NCBI RefSeq assembly: GCF_000308495.1
Contig: NZ_BAFU01000068.1
Coordinates: 141,762-205,761, forward strand
Source: Nocardia brevicatena NBRC 12119
GTDB lineage: Bacteria; Actinomycetota; Actinomycetes; Mycobacteriales; Mycobacteriaceae
Reading direction: 5' to 3'
Length of the DNA stretch: 64,000 nucleotides
In this document: positions 1 to 9,020 of the stretch, piece after piece
Position numbering within the stretch: position 1 is the first letter of the stretch
Layout of the letters: each line of letters starts with the position of its first letter
Position numbers and translations under genes: made by a program
The notes under the pieces: model-generated
What the model was told of the DNA's origin: nothing
Seen by the model: only the letters and a program-made list of their open reading frames with translations
The model's database searches: none

Positions 1-635
1 ACGGTCGGTACGGGACCGGAGCCCTCGGGTTCGATGAGCTGCGAATCCTTCAGGTTGAAGTACACGATGGCGCTCGCGATGAGCAGGGCGATCGCGTAGA
101 TGAGGAACGGCGCCCGCAGTCCGAAGCCGGCGAGCGCGCCGCCGACCAGCGGGCCGGCCAGCGAGCCGATCAGGAAACTGGTGGACCACAGCCCGGACGC
201 CCGTCCGCGAAGTCCGGGTGGTGAGAGCCGGATGAGGAGGGCCATCGCGGAGACGGTGAACATGGTCGAGCCGATCCCGCCCGCGGCCCGCAGCACCATC
301 AGCTGCCAGTAGGTCTGCGCGAACGCGCTCGCCCCGGTCGACAGGGCGACGATGAGCAGCCCGCTCAGATACACCCGCCGCTCCCCCAGCAGTTGCACGA
401 GCCGCCCGCTCACCGGGGCGAACAGCAGCCGCATGAACGCGAACGCGCTGACGATCGCCGACGCGGCCGCGATTCCCACGCCGAAGCCGAGCGCGAACTG
501 TGGGAGGACGGGCGCGACCAGACCGAATCCGATGGCGATGACGAAGGACGCGCCCACCAGCACCCAGATCTCGCGGGGCAGGGTTTCCTCTCGAGGGCGT
601 TTACCTAGGGGTAACGGGCCGACTCTACTGCTCAC
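1..635 (-). CDS. MFS transporter, N-terminal part (runs off the window)
   Basis: The minus strand carries an open frame that begins with GTG at 633-635 (an in-frame GTG lies just upstream) and is still open at base 1. It reads as the N-terminal half of a major facilitator superfamily transporter: about six hydrophobic helices, and after the third helix a GERRVYLSG-type loop resembling the cytoplasmic MFS motif A region. Helices include IGFGLVAPVLPQFALGFG and FLIGSLAGPLVGGALAGFG. The start lies 9 bases beyond the stop of phosphoglucomutase, so the two are probably cotranscribed. The substrate cannot be told; the fold resembles drug or sugar efflux permeases. Confidence 0.85.
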   Translation of the reverse strand, partial: MSSRVGPLPLGKRPREETLPREIWVLVGASFVIAIGFGLVAPVLPQFALGFGVGIAAASAIVSAFAFMRLLFAPVSGRLVQLLGERRVYLSGLLIVALSTGASAFAQTYWQLMVLRAAGGIGSTMFTVSAMALLIRLSPPGLRGRASGLWSTSFLIGSLAGPLVGGALAGFGLRAPFLIYAIALLIASAIVYFNLKDSQLIEPEGSGPVPT

Positions 636-643
636 TCGGTCCA

Positions 644-2281
644 CTATCCCCCGGATAGTGCCCGCCCCACCATTTCCTCCGCCGCGGCCTGCACCTTCGC
701 CAGGTGTTCGGGGCCGTGGAACGATTCGGCGTAGACCTTGTACTTGTCCTCGGTGCCCGAGGGACGCGCGGCGAACCAGGCGTTCTCGGTGGTCACCTTG
801 AGTCCGCCCAGTGGGGCACCGTTGCCGCGGGCCCGGGTGAGCACCTCGGTGATCGGCTCACCCGCGACCTCGGTGCCGGTGACCTGTTCGGGGCTCAGCG
901 CGGCCAGCAGTTTCTTCTGTTCTTTGGTGGCCGGGGCGTCGATCCGGGCGTAGGCGGGGCTGCCGTAGCGGCGTTCGAGTTCGGCGTATCGGGCCGACGG
1001 GCTCTCCCCGGTGACGGCGGCGATCTCGGCGGCGAGCAGGGCGAGCACGATCCCGTCCTTCTCGGTGGTCCACACCCCGCCGTCCATCCGCAGGAACGAC
1101 GCGCCGGCGCTCTCCTCACCACCGAAGGCGAGGCTGCCGCTGAACAGGCCCGGCACGAACCATTTGAACCCGACCGGAACCTCGTGCACATCCCGGCCGA
1201 GTACCTTGGCCACCCGGTCGATCATGGACGAGGTGACCGCCGTGCGGCCTACCTTGGTGAGCGCGTCCCAACCCATACGGTTGGCGATCAGGTATTCGAC
1301 GGCGACTGCCAGGAAGTGGTTCGGGTTCATCAGCCCGGCGTCGGGGGTGACGATGCCGTGCCGGTCGGCGTCGGCGTCGTTACCGGTGGAGATGTCGTAG
1401 TCGTCCTTGATGGCGATCAGGGAGGCCATGACGTGGCGGGAAGAGGGGTCCATCCTGATGACGCCGTCGCTGTCGAGCGACATGAACCGCCAGGTGGGGT
1501 CGACGGAGGGGTTCACCACTTCCAGCTCCAGGTCGTAGCGCTGGCCGATCTCTTCCCAGTAGTCGACGCTGGCCCCGCCCATCGGGTCGGCGCCGAGTCG
1601 GATACCGGCGCCGCGAATGGCGTCCATGTTCAGTACGGCGGGCAGGTCGGCGATGTAGTGGTCGAGGTAGTCGTAGTGTTCGACCGTGTACATGGCATGC
1701 GCGAGCGGTGCGCGGCGCACCTGGGCGAGGCCGCCACGCAGCAGGTCGTTGGCACGCTCGGCGATGGCGTCGGTGGCGCCGGTGTCGGCGGGGCCGCCGT
1801 GCGGCGGGTTGTATTTGATACCGCCGTCGCGGGGCGGATTGTGCGACGGGGTCACCACGATGCCGTCGGCCTGGTGGTGGACCTCGGCGCGGTTGTGCCG
1901 CAGCACGGCATGGCTGAGCGCGGGGGTGGGGGTGTAGCGGCCGCGGGAGTCGATCACCGCGCCGACACCGTTACCGGCGAGGACCTCGAGCACGGTGGTC
2001 CAGGCGGGTTCGGACAGGGCGTGGGTATCGCGTGCCAGGTAGACGGGTCCGGTGATACCGCGGGTGGCGCGGTATTCCACGACGGCCTGGGTGATGGCCT
2101 GGATATGCGCTTCGTTGAAGGTGCCGTCGAGGCTGGAGCCACGATGGCCGGAAGTACCGAACACCACACGCTGCGCCGGGTCGTCCGGGTTGGGGACACG
2201 GCTGTAGTAGGCGGTGACCAGCCCGGCGATATCCACCAGATCGTCGGGGCGTGCGGGTCGTCCGGCGCGATCGTGGGCCAT
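644..2281 (-). CDS. pgm: Phosphoglucomutase (alpha-D-glucose phosphate specific)
   Basis: The 545-residue protein interconverts glucose 1-phosphate and glucose 6-phosphate, linking glycolysis to glycogen, trehalose and cell-wall sugar synthesis in the cytoplasm. All four signature loops of the family are visible: the phosphoserine loop TPSHNPP (serine about residue 146), the magnesium loop DADADRHG, the sugar loop GGEESAG and the C-terminal phosphate loop RPSGTEDKYK. The length matches the enterobacterial Pgm of about 546 residues. The ATG at 2281 is preferred over upstream in-frame codons because GGGAG lies seven bases before it and the protein then begins at the usual family N terminus. The MFS gene follows at once. 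Confidence 0.95.
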   Translation of the reverse strand: MAHDRAGRPARPDDLVDIAGLVTAYYSRVPNPDDPAQRVVFGTSGHRGSSLDGTFNEAHIQAITQAVVEYRATRGITGPVYLARDTHALSEPAWTTVLEVLAGNGVGAVIDSRGRYTPTPALSHAVLRHNRAEVHHQADGIVVTPSHNPPRDGGIKYNPPHGGPADTGATDAIAERANDLLRGGLAQVRRAPLAHAMYTVEHYDYLDHYIADLPAVLNMDAIRGAGIRLGADPMGGASVDYWEEIGQRYDLELEVVNPSVDPTWRFMSLDSDGVIRMDPSSRHVMASLIAIKDDYDISTGNDADADRHGIVTPDAGLMNPNHFLAVAVEYLIANRMGWDALTKVGRTAVTSSMIDRVAKVLGRDVHEVPVGFKWFVPGLFSGSLAFGGEESAGASFLRMDGGVWTTEKDGIVLALLAAEIAAVTGESPSARYAELERRYGSPAYARIDAPATKEQKKLLAALSPEQVTGTEVAGEPITEVLTRARGNGAPLGGLKVTTENAWFAARPSGTEDKYKVYAESFHGPEHLAKVQAAAEEMVGRALSGG

Positions 2282-2522
2282 GGTCGGAACTCCCTTCATG
2301 GTCGGCTGCGATCGACTCGTCATCGTGATCATGCCAACATCCCCGCGGTCTCGGCGGCCGGATAGGCCGCGGCCGGGCTCCATTCGCAGGCGGCCGTCAC
2401 CGAGCACCCCCGTACTGTCGGGATCGCGACCCGCGGCCCCCGCGCACGGATGATTCGGTCATTGTCCGGCCCTTTCGTCGTGCTGTTCTCGTTGTCCCGC
2501 CACGCTACGCACTTCCCGCCGG

Positions 2523-2720
2523 TCACCGCGTCGACATCATCCCGAGCGCCACGGCACCGAGGCAAATCACCACCGTCCCCACCGGATATCCGAGTGCCAC
2601 ACCCGCGGCCCTCGATTCGAGCAGTGTATGAATCTCCGCGCCGTAACCGGAAAACGTTGCGAATCCGCCGAGCACACCGACACCTTGGGAAGGGCGTAGC
2701 AATCTGTGTGCTACCCACAT
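2523..2720 (-). pseudogene. CrcB/fluoride exporter remnant
   Basis: The last 65 codons of a minus-strand frame read like the C-terminal half of a CrcB/Fluc fluoride channel: GVGVLGGFATFSGYGAEI corresponds to the conserved G-G-x-T-T-F-S stretch of that family and is followed by a hydrophobic helix ending near the stop. The N-terminal membrane helices that a roughly 120-residue CrcB needs are not found in this frame upstream; the upstream frame is arginine-rich and not membrane-like. I read it as a truncated or frameshifted copy. Functional fluoride export from it is unlikely. Confidence 0.5.
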
Positions 2721-3079
2721 ATCGGCGATCGGAACCACCGGGACGCCGATCGCCGCGCGGTCGACGATATCGATGGGGAGAGCGGCCCGGAGGACGCGTC
2801 CCGGCCGCGCGGGCCACCACCGCGCGACTCGTGGCGCAGGGCGGACCCCGGTATATCGCCATGGACGCCGCGGATACGGTATCGGTGTACTCCCGTGAAG
2901 TGGGTACGGCGGCCCGTGCGCAGGTCGAAGCGCCACCGGATCCTAGGTATTCCGCTGGGCCGCAAGCGCTTTCCCTCCCCCCAGCAAGATCACGAAAACT
3001 TCGGGCGCCCAAGCGAAATGGCACCGGCGTGCGACGGAACGCGGCCCTCGGGACGGCCGCGCCTTGCTACGATTCGAGC

Positions 3080-3751
3080 GTGGAACACGCCACGACCGAC
3101 CCCGGAGCGCGGCGACTCCGCGCCGATGCCGCACGCAACCAGCAGCGCATCGTGGCCGCGGCGCAGGAACTGTTCGCCGTCCGCGGGCTGGAGATCACCC
3201 TCGACGATGTCGCCGAACGGGCAGGTGTGGGGGTGGGCACGGTCTATCGCCGCTTCGCGAACAAGAAGAAGCTCATCGCCGAGGTCTTCTGCCGGCACGT
3301 GGACGCGTTCGCCGAGGTCGCGGAGGAGAGTCTGCGCCATCCGGATCCATGGCTGGGGTTGGTGGGACTCATGGAGTACGCCTGCCGCCATATGTCGACC
3401 AACCGCGGTTTCGGCGAGGTGATACTCGAACTGCGCGGCGGTAGCGAGCAATTCCACAGCATTCGCGAGCGGATCGGTCCCGCCGTGGCGGCCGTTGTCG
3501 ATCGGGCGCGCGCGGCGGGTGTGGTTGTCGCCGATATCGAGGCGTCCGACCTCTTCACGATGATCCGCATGGTCGACGCGGCGGCGGAATTCGCCGGACC
3601 GGTCGATTCGGAATTGTGGCGGCGCTATCTGGGCATCGTCCTCAACGGTGTCCGGGCCGATGGCACCCCGCGTCGGGACTTGGAGGTGGGCGCTCCGACC
3701 GACTTCGGGGCGGGGGCGGTCGGCGCCTACTGTCCGATACGCCGCCGCTGA
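3080..3751 (+). CDS. TetR/AcrR-family transcriptional regulator
   Basis: The 223-residue protein starts with GTG at 3080. Its N terminus carries a TetR helix-turn-helix at about residues 15-60, with the typical pattern ITLDDVAERAGVGVGTVYRRF followed by a KKKLIAEVF stretch. The rest is a helical ligand-binding and dimer domain (FGEVILELRG..., WRRYLGIVLNGV) of the kind seen in many actinomycete repressors. Upstream in-frame codons exist but precede any family homology. The neighbouring promoter-bearing gene is not obvious, as the remnant crcB lies upstream and an insertion element downstream, so its target is unknown. Confidence 0.88.
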   Translation: MEHATTDPGARRLRADAARNQQRIVAAAQELFAVRGLEITLDDVAERAGVGVGTVYRRFANKKKLIAEVFCRHVDAFAEVAEESLRHPDPWLGLVGLMEYACRHMSTNRGFGEVILELRGGSEQFHSIRERIGPAVAAVVDRARAAGVVVADIEASDLFTMIRMVDAAAEFAGPVDSELWRRYLGIVLNGVRADGTPRRDLEVGAPTDFGAGAVGAYCPIRRR

Positions 3752-3820
3752 GATCCGGTCGCGTCGACGAGCGGTTACGACACATCGAGGTATGGACGAG
3801 AGCGTCTTCTTTGACATCCT

Positions 3821-3868
3821 CGCCCGCCTGAAGGCGGGCGATTCCTACCAGCGCCCCGCGGGGCGCTG
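3821..3868 (-). repeat. IS605 right-end hairpins / probable TnpB guide-RNA scaffold
   Basis: Two perfect palindromic stems lie just past the tnpB stop. One is CGCCCGCCTGAAGGCGGGCG at 3821-3840 (8-bp stem, TGAA loop). The other, at 3849-3868, has a 10-bp self-complementary stem around CGCG. In IS200/IS605 elements the right end is both the transposase recognition hairpin and the 3' scaffold of the omega (re)RNA used by TnpB. That role here is inferred from position. Confidence 0.55.
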
Positions 3869-3904
3869 TCGGTGGGTTCCTGTTTCACAGGGGCTCGCTT
3901 CCCA

Positions 3905-5051
3905 CTAGGCGGAAAGACCGACAGCCCCTCCGCAGGCGTTTGAGCTCTCGGCGCGTCCCGCCGCGAGAATATTGATGGCCGCGTTCAGATCGCGGTCGTG
4001 GAGGATGCCACACGTGCACGTCCAGGTGCGCACATGCAGCGGTTTCTTGTCCCCGACCGCCCCGCACACCGAGCACGTGCGGTTGGACGGGAACCAGCGG
4101 TCCACTGTGCCGAAGGCCCGCCCATACCGGGTGGCTTTCTCCTCCGGCATGCGGATGAACATGCCCCACCCGGCATCGTGGACCGATTTCGCCAACCGGC
4201 CGCGGGCGAGACCTTTCACGCACAGGTCCTCGACGAACACCGCTTGGTTCTCGCGGATAATCGCCGTGGAATGCTTGTGCGCCCAGTCCCGCCGCATATC
4301 GGCCACGCGAGCGTGAGCCTTGGCGATCCTGACAGGGCCTTGACCCGGTTGGCCGGGCCCTTCTGTTTGCGAGACACAGCCCGCTGAGCTTTTTTCAACC
4401 GTCGTTCGGCCTGCCGCAAGAAGCGTGGTGAGGTGATCGTCTTGCCGTTCGACAGGACAGCGAACGTCGACAATCCGAGATCTATACCGACCTCGGTGCC
4501 GGCCTCGGGCAACGGCTCGGCATCTACTTGCACCACGGACGACGCGAAATACCGGCCCGCGGCGTCCTTGACGGTCGTCACCGACGACGGCTCCGCCGGC
4601 AGTTCCCGCGACCACGCAACCTTCACATCCCCGATCTTCGGCAACCGCAGTTTCCGGCCCGCTGTGATCTGGAACCTGGCGTTCTTCGTGAACCGGATCG
4701 TCTGTCGATGATCGCGACAAGACCGAAACCGGGGCGGCCCGACCCGTGTGCCCTTTCGTTTCCCGGTGATCGAGGCGAAAAGTTCCGGTAGGCGGTGTTC
4801 AGGTCGGCGAGCGCTTGTTGCAGCACCACCGACGACATCTCGCCGAGCCACATCCGGTCGGGGTCCTTCTTCGCAGCCGTCAACGCCTTCGACAGTTCAG
4901 CGTCTTTGATGTAAGGCAGTCCGCCTGCCCGTGCAGTTTCGCGAGCAGCGAGGGCGTCGTTGTACACCACCCGTGCGCACCCGAACGCTTGCGCCAACGC
5001 GATCCGCCGGCCGGGCGTCGGGTAGACGCGGAAGTTGTATCTGAGCTGCAC
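3905..5051 (-). pseudogene. TnpB (IS605 RNA-guided nuclease) with two frameshifts
   Basis: Read in three successive frames, the minus strand gives a full TnpB of about 380 residues starting at GTG 5051 (VQLRYNFRVYPTPGR). The first break is near 4785, where the frame moves from NTAYRNF to FASITGKRKG as if one base were missing. The second, near 4340, moves from PANRVKA to VRIAKAHARVADMRR, again one base missing. RuvC residues are present across the parts: D in GIDLGLSTF, E in VFVEDLCV and D in HDRDLNAAIN, with zinc-finger cysteines in CSVCG and CTCG. Unless these are sequencing errors the protein cannot be made, so the gene is probably dead. Confidence 0.8.
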
Positions 5052-5076
5052 AAGATCGAGTGTGCCATATTGGTTT

Positions 5077-5597
5077 ATGACCGAAGACGATGATATCCGC
5101 ACTGGTCGGCATTGCGTTTTCGTTCTCCATGCGCACTTGGTTTTCGTGACGAAGTACCGGCATCGAGTGTTCGCTACGCGTCATCTCGAGCGGATGGAGC
5201 AGATCATGCGGGCGGTGTGCACCGACTTCGAGTGCGAGTTGGTCGAGTTCAACAGCGAGCCGACCATGTGCATCTGCTGGTGAACTTCCCACCGAAAGTT
5301 GCACTCTCCAAGCTGGTCAACAGCCTCAAAGGGGTGTCCTCGCGACGGATGCGTCAAGAGTTCCCCGACCTGGTGCGCCACTATTGGCGGGCGCAGCGGT
5401 TGTGGTCGGGCTCCTACTTCGCCGGATCGGTCGGCGGTGCACCGGTCACGGCCCTGCGGCAGTACATCGAACAGCAAAGCATCCGGTTTGAGGCACGCTC
5501 GGGCCTTGGCGGCCCTCCCGCGTCCGCTTTCATCACCGCCCTGAACGACGGCGCACCAGCGGACATTCTGGTAGCGCGCACCACGACCATCCCCTAA
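5077..5597 (+). pseudogene. TnpA Y1 transposase (IS200 type) with one frameshift
   Basis: The frame opens with ATG at 5077 (MTEDDDIRTGRHCVF...HLVFVTKYRHRVF), the standard start of a Y1 HUH transposase. Near 5262 the reading frame must shift by one base: the original frame stops at 5283 while the other continues as DHVHLLVNFPPK, which holds the HUH motif HVH. The later YIEQQ carries the likely catalytic tyrosine. With the tnpB breaks, this argues for a decaying element unable to move by itself. Confidence 0.75.
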
Positions 5598-5606
5598 ATT
5601 GGACGA

Positions 5607-6905
5607 GTGACCAACTCATGGGTGAATTGGGCCGGCGACCAGCGGTGCGCGCCGGCGCGACTGGCCACCCCACGCGACCACACCGAACTGGCCGAAACGC
5701 TCGCCCGTGCGGCCGCCGACGGCCATCGGGTACGTGTCGCGGGTGCGGGCCATTCGTTCACCGACACCTGCCTCACCGACGGGGTCCTGCTCGACCTGTC
5801 CCACCTGAACCGGGTCCTCGATATCGACTCGGACACCGGGCTGGTCCGAGTACAGGCCGGTATGCGCCTCGACGCCATCAGCACCGCCCTCCACGAACGC
5901 GGCCTGGCCTTCCCCAACCTCGGCGATATCGATGTGCAGACCATTGCGGGAGCCACCGCCACCGGCACCCACGGCACCGGTGCGAAACTGCCGAATATCT
6001 CCGCAGCGCTACACGCGGTGGAATTGATGACGGCGGACGGCGCAATCGTGGAACTGGATGGCCGGTCCGATCCGGACGGCTGGCGCGCGGCCCGGGTGAG
6101 CGTGGGCGCCCTGGGCGTGGTGACCGCGCTGACCCTGCGATTGGTGCCGTCGTTCGTCCTCGAAGGTATCGAACGGCCGATGCCCGTGGAGGAGGTGCTC
6201 GCCGACCTGGACTCCCATGTAGACAGCAACGATCATTTCGAGTTCTACATGTTCGGCCACAGCTCGATCGCCATGACCAAACGCAACAACCGGGTGGAGC
6301 TGCCCGCCCGGCCACGTGCCAAGGCCGTGGACTGGTTCGCCGATATCCTGCTGTCGAACTATGCCTTCGACGCGCTGTGCCGGGCGGGACGACGGATTCC
6401 GGCGCTGGTCCCGTATATCCAGCGCGGCGCCGCCTACGCGGGAAGCTACCGGCGCCAAGTGGACCATTCCTATCGAGTGTTCGCCTCCCCGCGGCTGTTC
6501 CGCTTCACCGAAATGGAATACGCGATACCCCGGCGGCATTCGGCCGAGGCGATCCGCGCGCTCAAACGGCTCTCGGCGAGATTCGGCTCCCCGATGCCGG
6601 TCGAGGTGCGCTGGGTCGCCGCCGACGACGCGTTCCTGTCCCCCGCGACCGGCCGCGATACCTGCTATATCGCGGTACACATGTATCGGGGCATGGACCA
6701 CGAACCGTATTTCCGGGCCTGCGAGGAGGTCTTCGACGGCTACGAGGGCAGGCCGCACTGGGGCAAACGCCACTTCCAGACCGCGGGGACCCTGCGTCCC
6801 CGCTACCCGGACTGGGATCGGTTCGCCGCTGTCCGGCACCGTTTCGATCCCGACGGCCGATTCGCCAACGACTATCTCGATCGCGTACTCGGACCGGTCG
6901 GCTAG
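5607..6905 (+). CDS. FAD-dependent sugar-1,4-lactone oxidase/dehydrogenase
   Basis: The 432-residue protein belongs to the FAD-linked D-arabinono/L-gulono-1,4-lactone oxidase family. The N-terminal PCMH-type FAD domain contains RVRVAGAGHSFTDTC, TIAGATATGTHGTG and ARVSVGALGVVTALTL, the usual cofactor-binding segments. The C-terminal ALO domain ends in the family-typical HWGKRHFQTAG...YPDWDRFAAVR and FANDYLDRVLG. Mycobacterial relatives oxidise L-gulono-1,4-lactone with a non-oxygen acceptor; whether this one does is inference. The GTG start at 5607 follows the IS605 remnant by ten bases, so the insertion may have replaced the native upstream region. Confidence 0.9.
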   Translation: MTNSWVNWAGDQRCAPARLATPRDHTELAETLARAAADGHRVRVAGAGHSFTDTCLTDGVLLDLSHLNRVLDIDSDTGLVRVQAGMRLDAISTALHERGLAFPNLGDIDVQTIAGATATGTHGTGAKLPNISAALHAVELMTADGAIVELDGRSDPDGWRAARVSVGALGVVTALTLRLVPSFVLEGIERPMPVEEVLADLDSHVDSNDHFEFYMFGHSSIAMTKRNNRVELPARPRAKAVDWFADILLSNYAFDALCRAGRRIPALVPYIQRGAAYAGSYRRQVDHSYRVFASPRLFRFTEMEYAIPRRHSAEAIRALKRLSARFGSPMPVEVRWVAADDAFLSPATGRDTCYIAVHMYRGMDHEPYFRACEEVFDGYEGRPHWGKRHFQTAGTLRPRYPDWDRFAAVRHRFDPDGRFANDYLDRVLGPVG

Positions 6906-6918
6906 TCGACCGAAGGAT

Positions 6919-7677
6919 TCAGCGCCCGAGGATCTGCCGCACCAGCCTGGGCAACGCCTCACCGATCGATTCCCGGACGACCTCGGTCGCGATCGAATCG
7001 TACGGCGTCGGTTCGGCATTGACGATGACCAGATCGGCGCCCGCGGCGACGGCTCGCCCGCACAGCGACGCCGCGGGTTCCACCTGCAGCGAGGTGCCCA
7101 CGGCCAGGAAGATATCGGAGGTTTCGGCGACCAGTGTCGCCTTCAACAGGGTCCGGGTGTCCAATGCCTGCCCGAACATGATGGTGCCCGCCTTCAGCAC
7201 TCCGCCGCAGTCCGGGCACGGCGGATCGGCCTCACCCGCGGCCACCCGCTCCAGCGTCACGGTCATACTCGAGCGATAGTCGCATTCGACGCAGACGACA
7301 TCGAACATATTGCCGTGGATTTCGAGCACCCGTTGCGGGGTGGAACCGGCTCGCTGATGCAGACGGTCGATGTTCTGGGTGATGATGGTGACCGTGCGGC
7401 CCGCCCGCTCCAACTCCACCAGCGCGACGTGCGCGGCGTTCGGTTCGGCGTTCCAGGCGGGATTGTCCCGGCGCGCCACCCAGGACCGCTCCCGCACCGT
7501 CGGGTCCGCAAGGTAGTTGTCATAGGTGAACAGCAGTTCGGCCATCGGGTCCTTGGTCCAGACCCCCCGCGGCCCACGAAAGTCGGGAATCCCGGAATCG
7601 GTGGAGATACCGGCGCCGGTGAGGACGCCGATCCGACCGGGACGGCGATACCAGGCGGTCATCGCCGCGACCACCAT
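6919..7677 (-). CDS. Sirtuin (NAD-dependent protein deacylase)
   Basis: The 252-residue protein carries the sirtuin core. GAGISTDSGIPDFRG near residues 20-34 binds NAD, TQNIDRLHQ follows, and the catalytic histidine sits in LEIHGNM. A four-cysteine zinc site is formed by CVEC and CPDC. FLAVGTSLQVEPA completes the Rossmann fold. It removes acetyl groups from lysine with NAD consumption in the cytosol. The Tyr-x-x-Arg pair that marks desuccinylase-type sirtuins is not evident after the GIPDFRG motif. Its 3' end converges with the lactone oxidase. An ATG at 7662 is an alternative start. Confidence 0.93.
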   Translation of the reverse strand: MVVAAMTAWYRRPGRIGVLTGAGISTDSGIPDFRGPRGVWTKDPMAELLFTYDNYLADPTVRERSWVARRDNPAWNAEPNAAHVALVELERAGRTVTIITQNIDRLHQRAGSTPQRVLEIHGNMFDVVCVECDYRSSMTVTLERVAAGEADPPCPDCGGVLKAGTIMFGQALDTRTLLKATLVAETSDIFLAVGTSLQVEPAASLCGRAVAAGADLVIVNAEPTPYDSIATEVVRESIGEALPRLVRQILGR

Positions 7678-7764
7678 GCGGGGACGGGCGGCCGGTGGAA
7701 CTGTCGTCTCATCGAGGAGGGCCGTGTCCGCATATCCGCCGGCATAGGGCGCCGCCCCGAGGTA

Positions 7765-8340
7765 TCACTGCACACGGGCACGTCGGCCGGCGTCGGCGAT
7801 GCGCAATTCCAGGCGCACCGCGATCTCGTCCACCTCGAGCGCGCACCGTAACCGCGCCACCGCCTCGTCGAGGATCCGCCGACGCAGTTCGCCGATATCG
7901 GCATCGGATTCGACGGTCACCCGCAGGTCCAGTTCGGGCGCGGTCAAGGGTCCCGACAGCCACGCGGCGGCCGCGCGGATCTCGGGCATGGCCTCGATAT
8001 CGGCGACCACGGGGGACGCCGCGGTCGCCGACGACAGCATCGTCTTCCCTGCGGAGCCCTCGGTCTCCATCCGCCACCACTGCGGTTTCGGCATCCGGAA
8101 CACCTGCGCCAGCAGCCACCGCAGACACAGCAACCCGAGCACGACGGCACCCGCCACCACCACCCACAGCACCCAGTCCGGCGGGGCAGCGGTACCGGGC
8201 ACCAGAGTCGAATCCGCGTCCACCCAGGGCAGCCGATCGAAATGCGCGGCCACGGCGAGACCACCGGCGGCCATCAGCGCCACCCCGAGTACCGCGAGCA
8301 GGGCGCGGTTCAGTCTGGCGGGACGATCGTTTCGCGTCAC
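7765..8340 (-). CDS. amaP: AmaP-like alkaline-shock membrane anchor protein
   Basis: The 191-residue protein has two strongly hydrophobic helices near the N terminus (about 13-31 and 58-80), then a soluble region of the AmaP kind ending in VDEIAVRLELRIADAG. In Staphylococcus AmaP tethers the Asp23 protein to the membrane; here it closes a nine-gene run that also encodes several Asp23-like proteins, which supports the same role. The GTG start overlaps the stop of the gene before it by four bases, which implies translational coupling. The gene is the last of the operon before the sirtuin. Confidence 0.82.
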   Translation of the reverse strand: MTRNDRPARLNRALLAVLGVALMAAGGLAVAAHFDRLPWVDADSTLVPGTAAPPDWVLWVVVAGAVVLGLLCLRWLLAQVFRMPKPQWWRMETEGSAGKTMLSSATAASPVVADIEAMPEIRAAAAWLSGPLTAPELDLRVTVESDADIGELRRRILDEAVARLRCALEVDEIAVRLELRIADAGRRARVQ

Positions 8341-9020
8341 CGATCCTCCCCCGATTCGGCACCGTCCGGCAGCGCCGATCCGGTCGCCCCGCCCCCGGCG
8401 CCCGTGCCGTCGGCGGGGGGCGGGCCGTATACGGCGGGACCGCGGGTCCTTCGCCGCAGCGTCGCGGGCCGGCGGTGGGCGGTGCGACGCTCGCGATGCG
8501 GCCTGTGCACCTGAGCACGCACCCGACGCACCGACGCGCCGGTTTCCTGGACGCGCTCGCTCAAGGCGGAACAGACGGCAGCGGCCATATCATCGTGGGA
8601 GCGGTGGTCGGTGTGCACTATCGCCAGCGCCTTGTCGCGTCGGAGTCGAATCCGCGCGGAGATCACGCCGTCCACCTCGGCCGCACCGGCGCGCAACAGC
8701 GCCCGCAGGTCACGGCGCCGGATACCGGCGTCGATACCGTCCGGGCGCGAGCCGGTCAGCGGCAGCACCCGGGCGCGGCCGGGCAGCAGCGCCGCCGCCA
8801 GCAGCAGCACCCCGAGCACCGCCGCCGCGATACCGGCCACCAGAACCTGTGGTTCGTTCCAGGTGAGGCCGTGCAGTTCACGGGCGACCCGATCATAGGA
8901 AATGTATTCGCGCACCCCGATCAGCCGCTGCACCAGCGCCACCCCCACCGCGATGCACGCCGCCAACAATGCCAGCGCGACCAGTGCGGCCGCTACCGCC
9001 CGGCGGGGCCTGCGGATCAC
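8337..9020 (-). CDS. Membrane protein of the Asp23/AmaP operon (DUF6286-like)
   Basis: The 227-residue protein begins with GTG at 9020. Two transmembrane helices (AAALVALALLAACIAVGVAL and VLVAGIAAAVLGVLLLAAALL) flank a short exterior stretch, then a domain with LRALLRAGAAEVDGVISARIRLRR and KALAIVHTDHRS follows and resembles the soluble part of AmaP. The tail is arginine/proline-rich and probably disordered. I think it is the DUF6286-type partner found in actinobacterial Asp23 clusters, but that assignment is from memory of layout. It overlaps both neighbours by four bases. Confidence 0.75.
   Translation of the reverse strand: MIRRPRRAVAAALVALALLAACIAVGVALVQRLIGVREYISYDRVARELHGLTWNEPQVLVAGIAAAVLGVLLLAAALLPGRARVLPLTGSRPDGIDAGIRRRDLRALLRAGAAEVDGVISARIRLRRDKALAIVHTDHRSHDDMAAAVCSALSERVQETGASVRRVRAQVHRPHRERRTAHRRPATLRRRTRGPAVYGPPPADGTGAGGGATGSALPDGAESGEDR

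Larger units (their letters stand above)
3780..5600. mobile_element. IS200/IS605-family insertion sequence, decayed
   Basis: A divergent tnpA-tnpB pair with imperfect-palindrome ends defines the element. tnpB lies on the minus strand and tnpA on the plus strand, their starts 25 bases apart. Both genes carry frameshifts (two in tnpB, one in tnpA). The end beyond the tnpB stop holds two perfect hairpins, as expected for the right end and guide-RNA scaffold of these elements. Exact borders cannot be set because IS200/IS605 elements make no target duplication; the bounds given are approximate. Confidence 0.75.

Noticed and set aside
704-2365. Long open frame of 553 codons on the plus strand across phosphoglucomutase
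   Set aside because: It is exactly antisense to pgm, is glycine/valine/histidine-rich and has no family motif; a typical high-GC shadow frame.
4984-5304. Additional minus-strand frame over the IS605 region
   Set aside because: It lies over tnpA and part of tnpB and matches neither; it does not carry a transposase motif.
6009-7019. 336-codon minus-strand frame under the lactone oxidase gene
   Set aside because: It is a shadow of the plus-strand oxidase with no recognisable domain.
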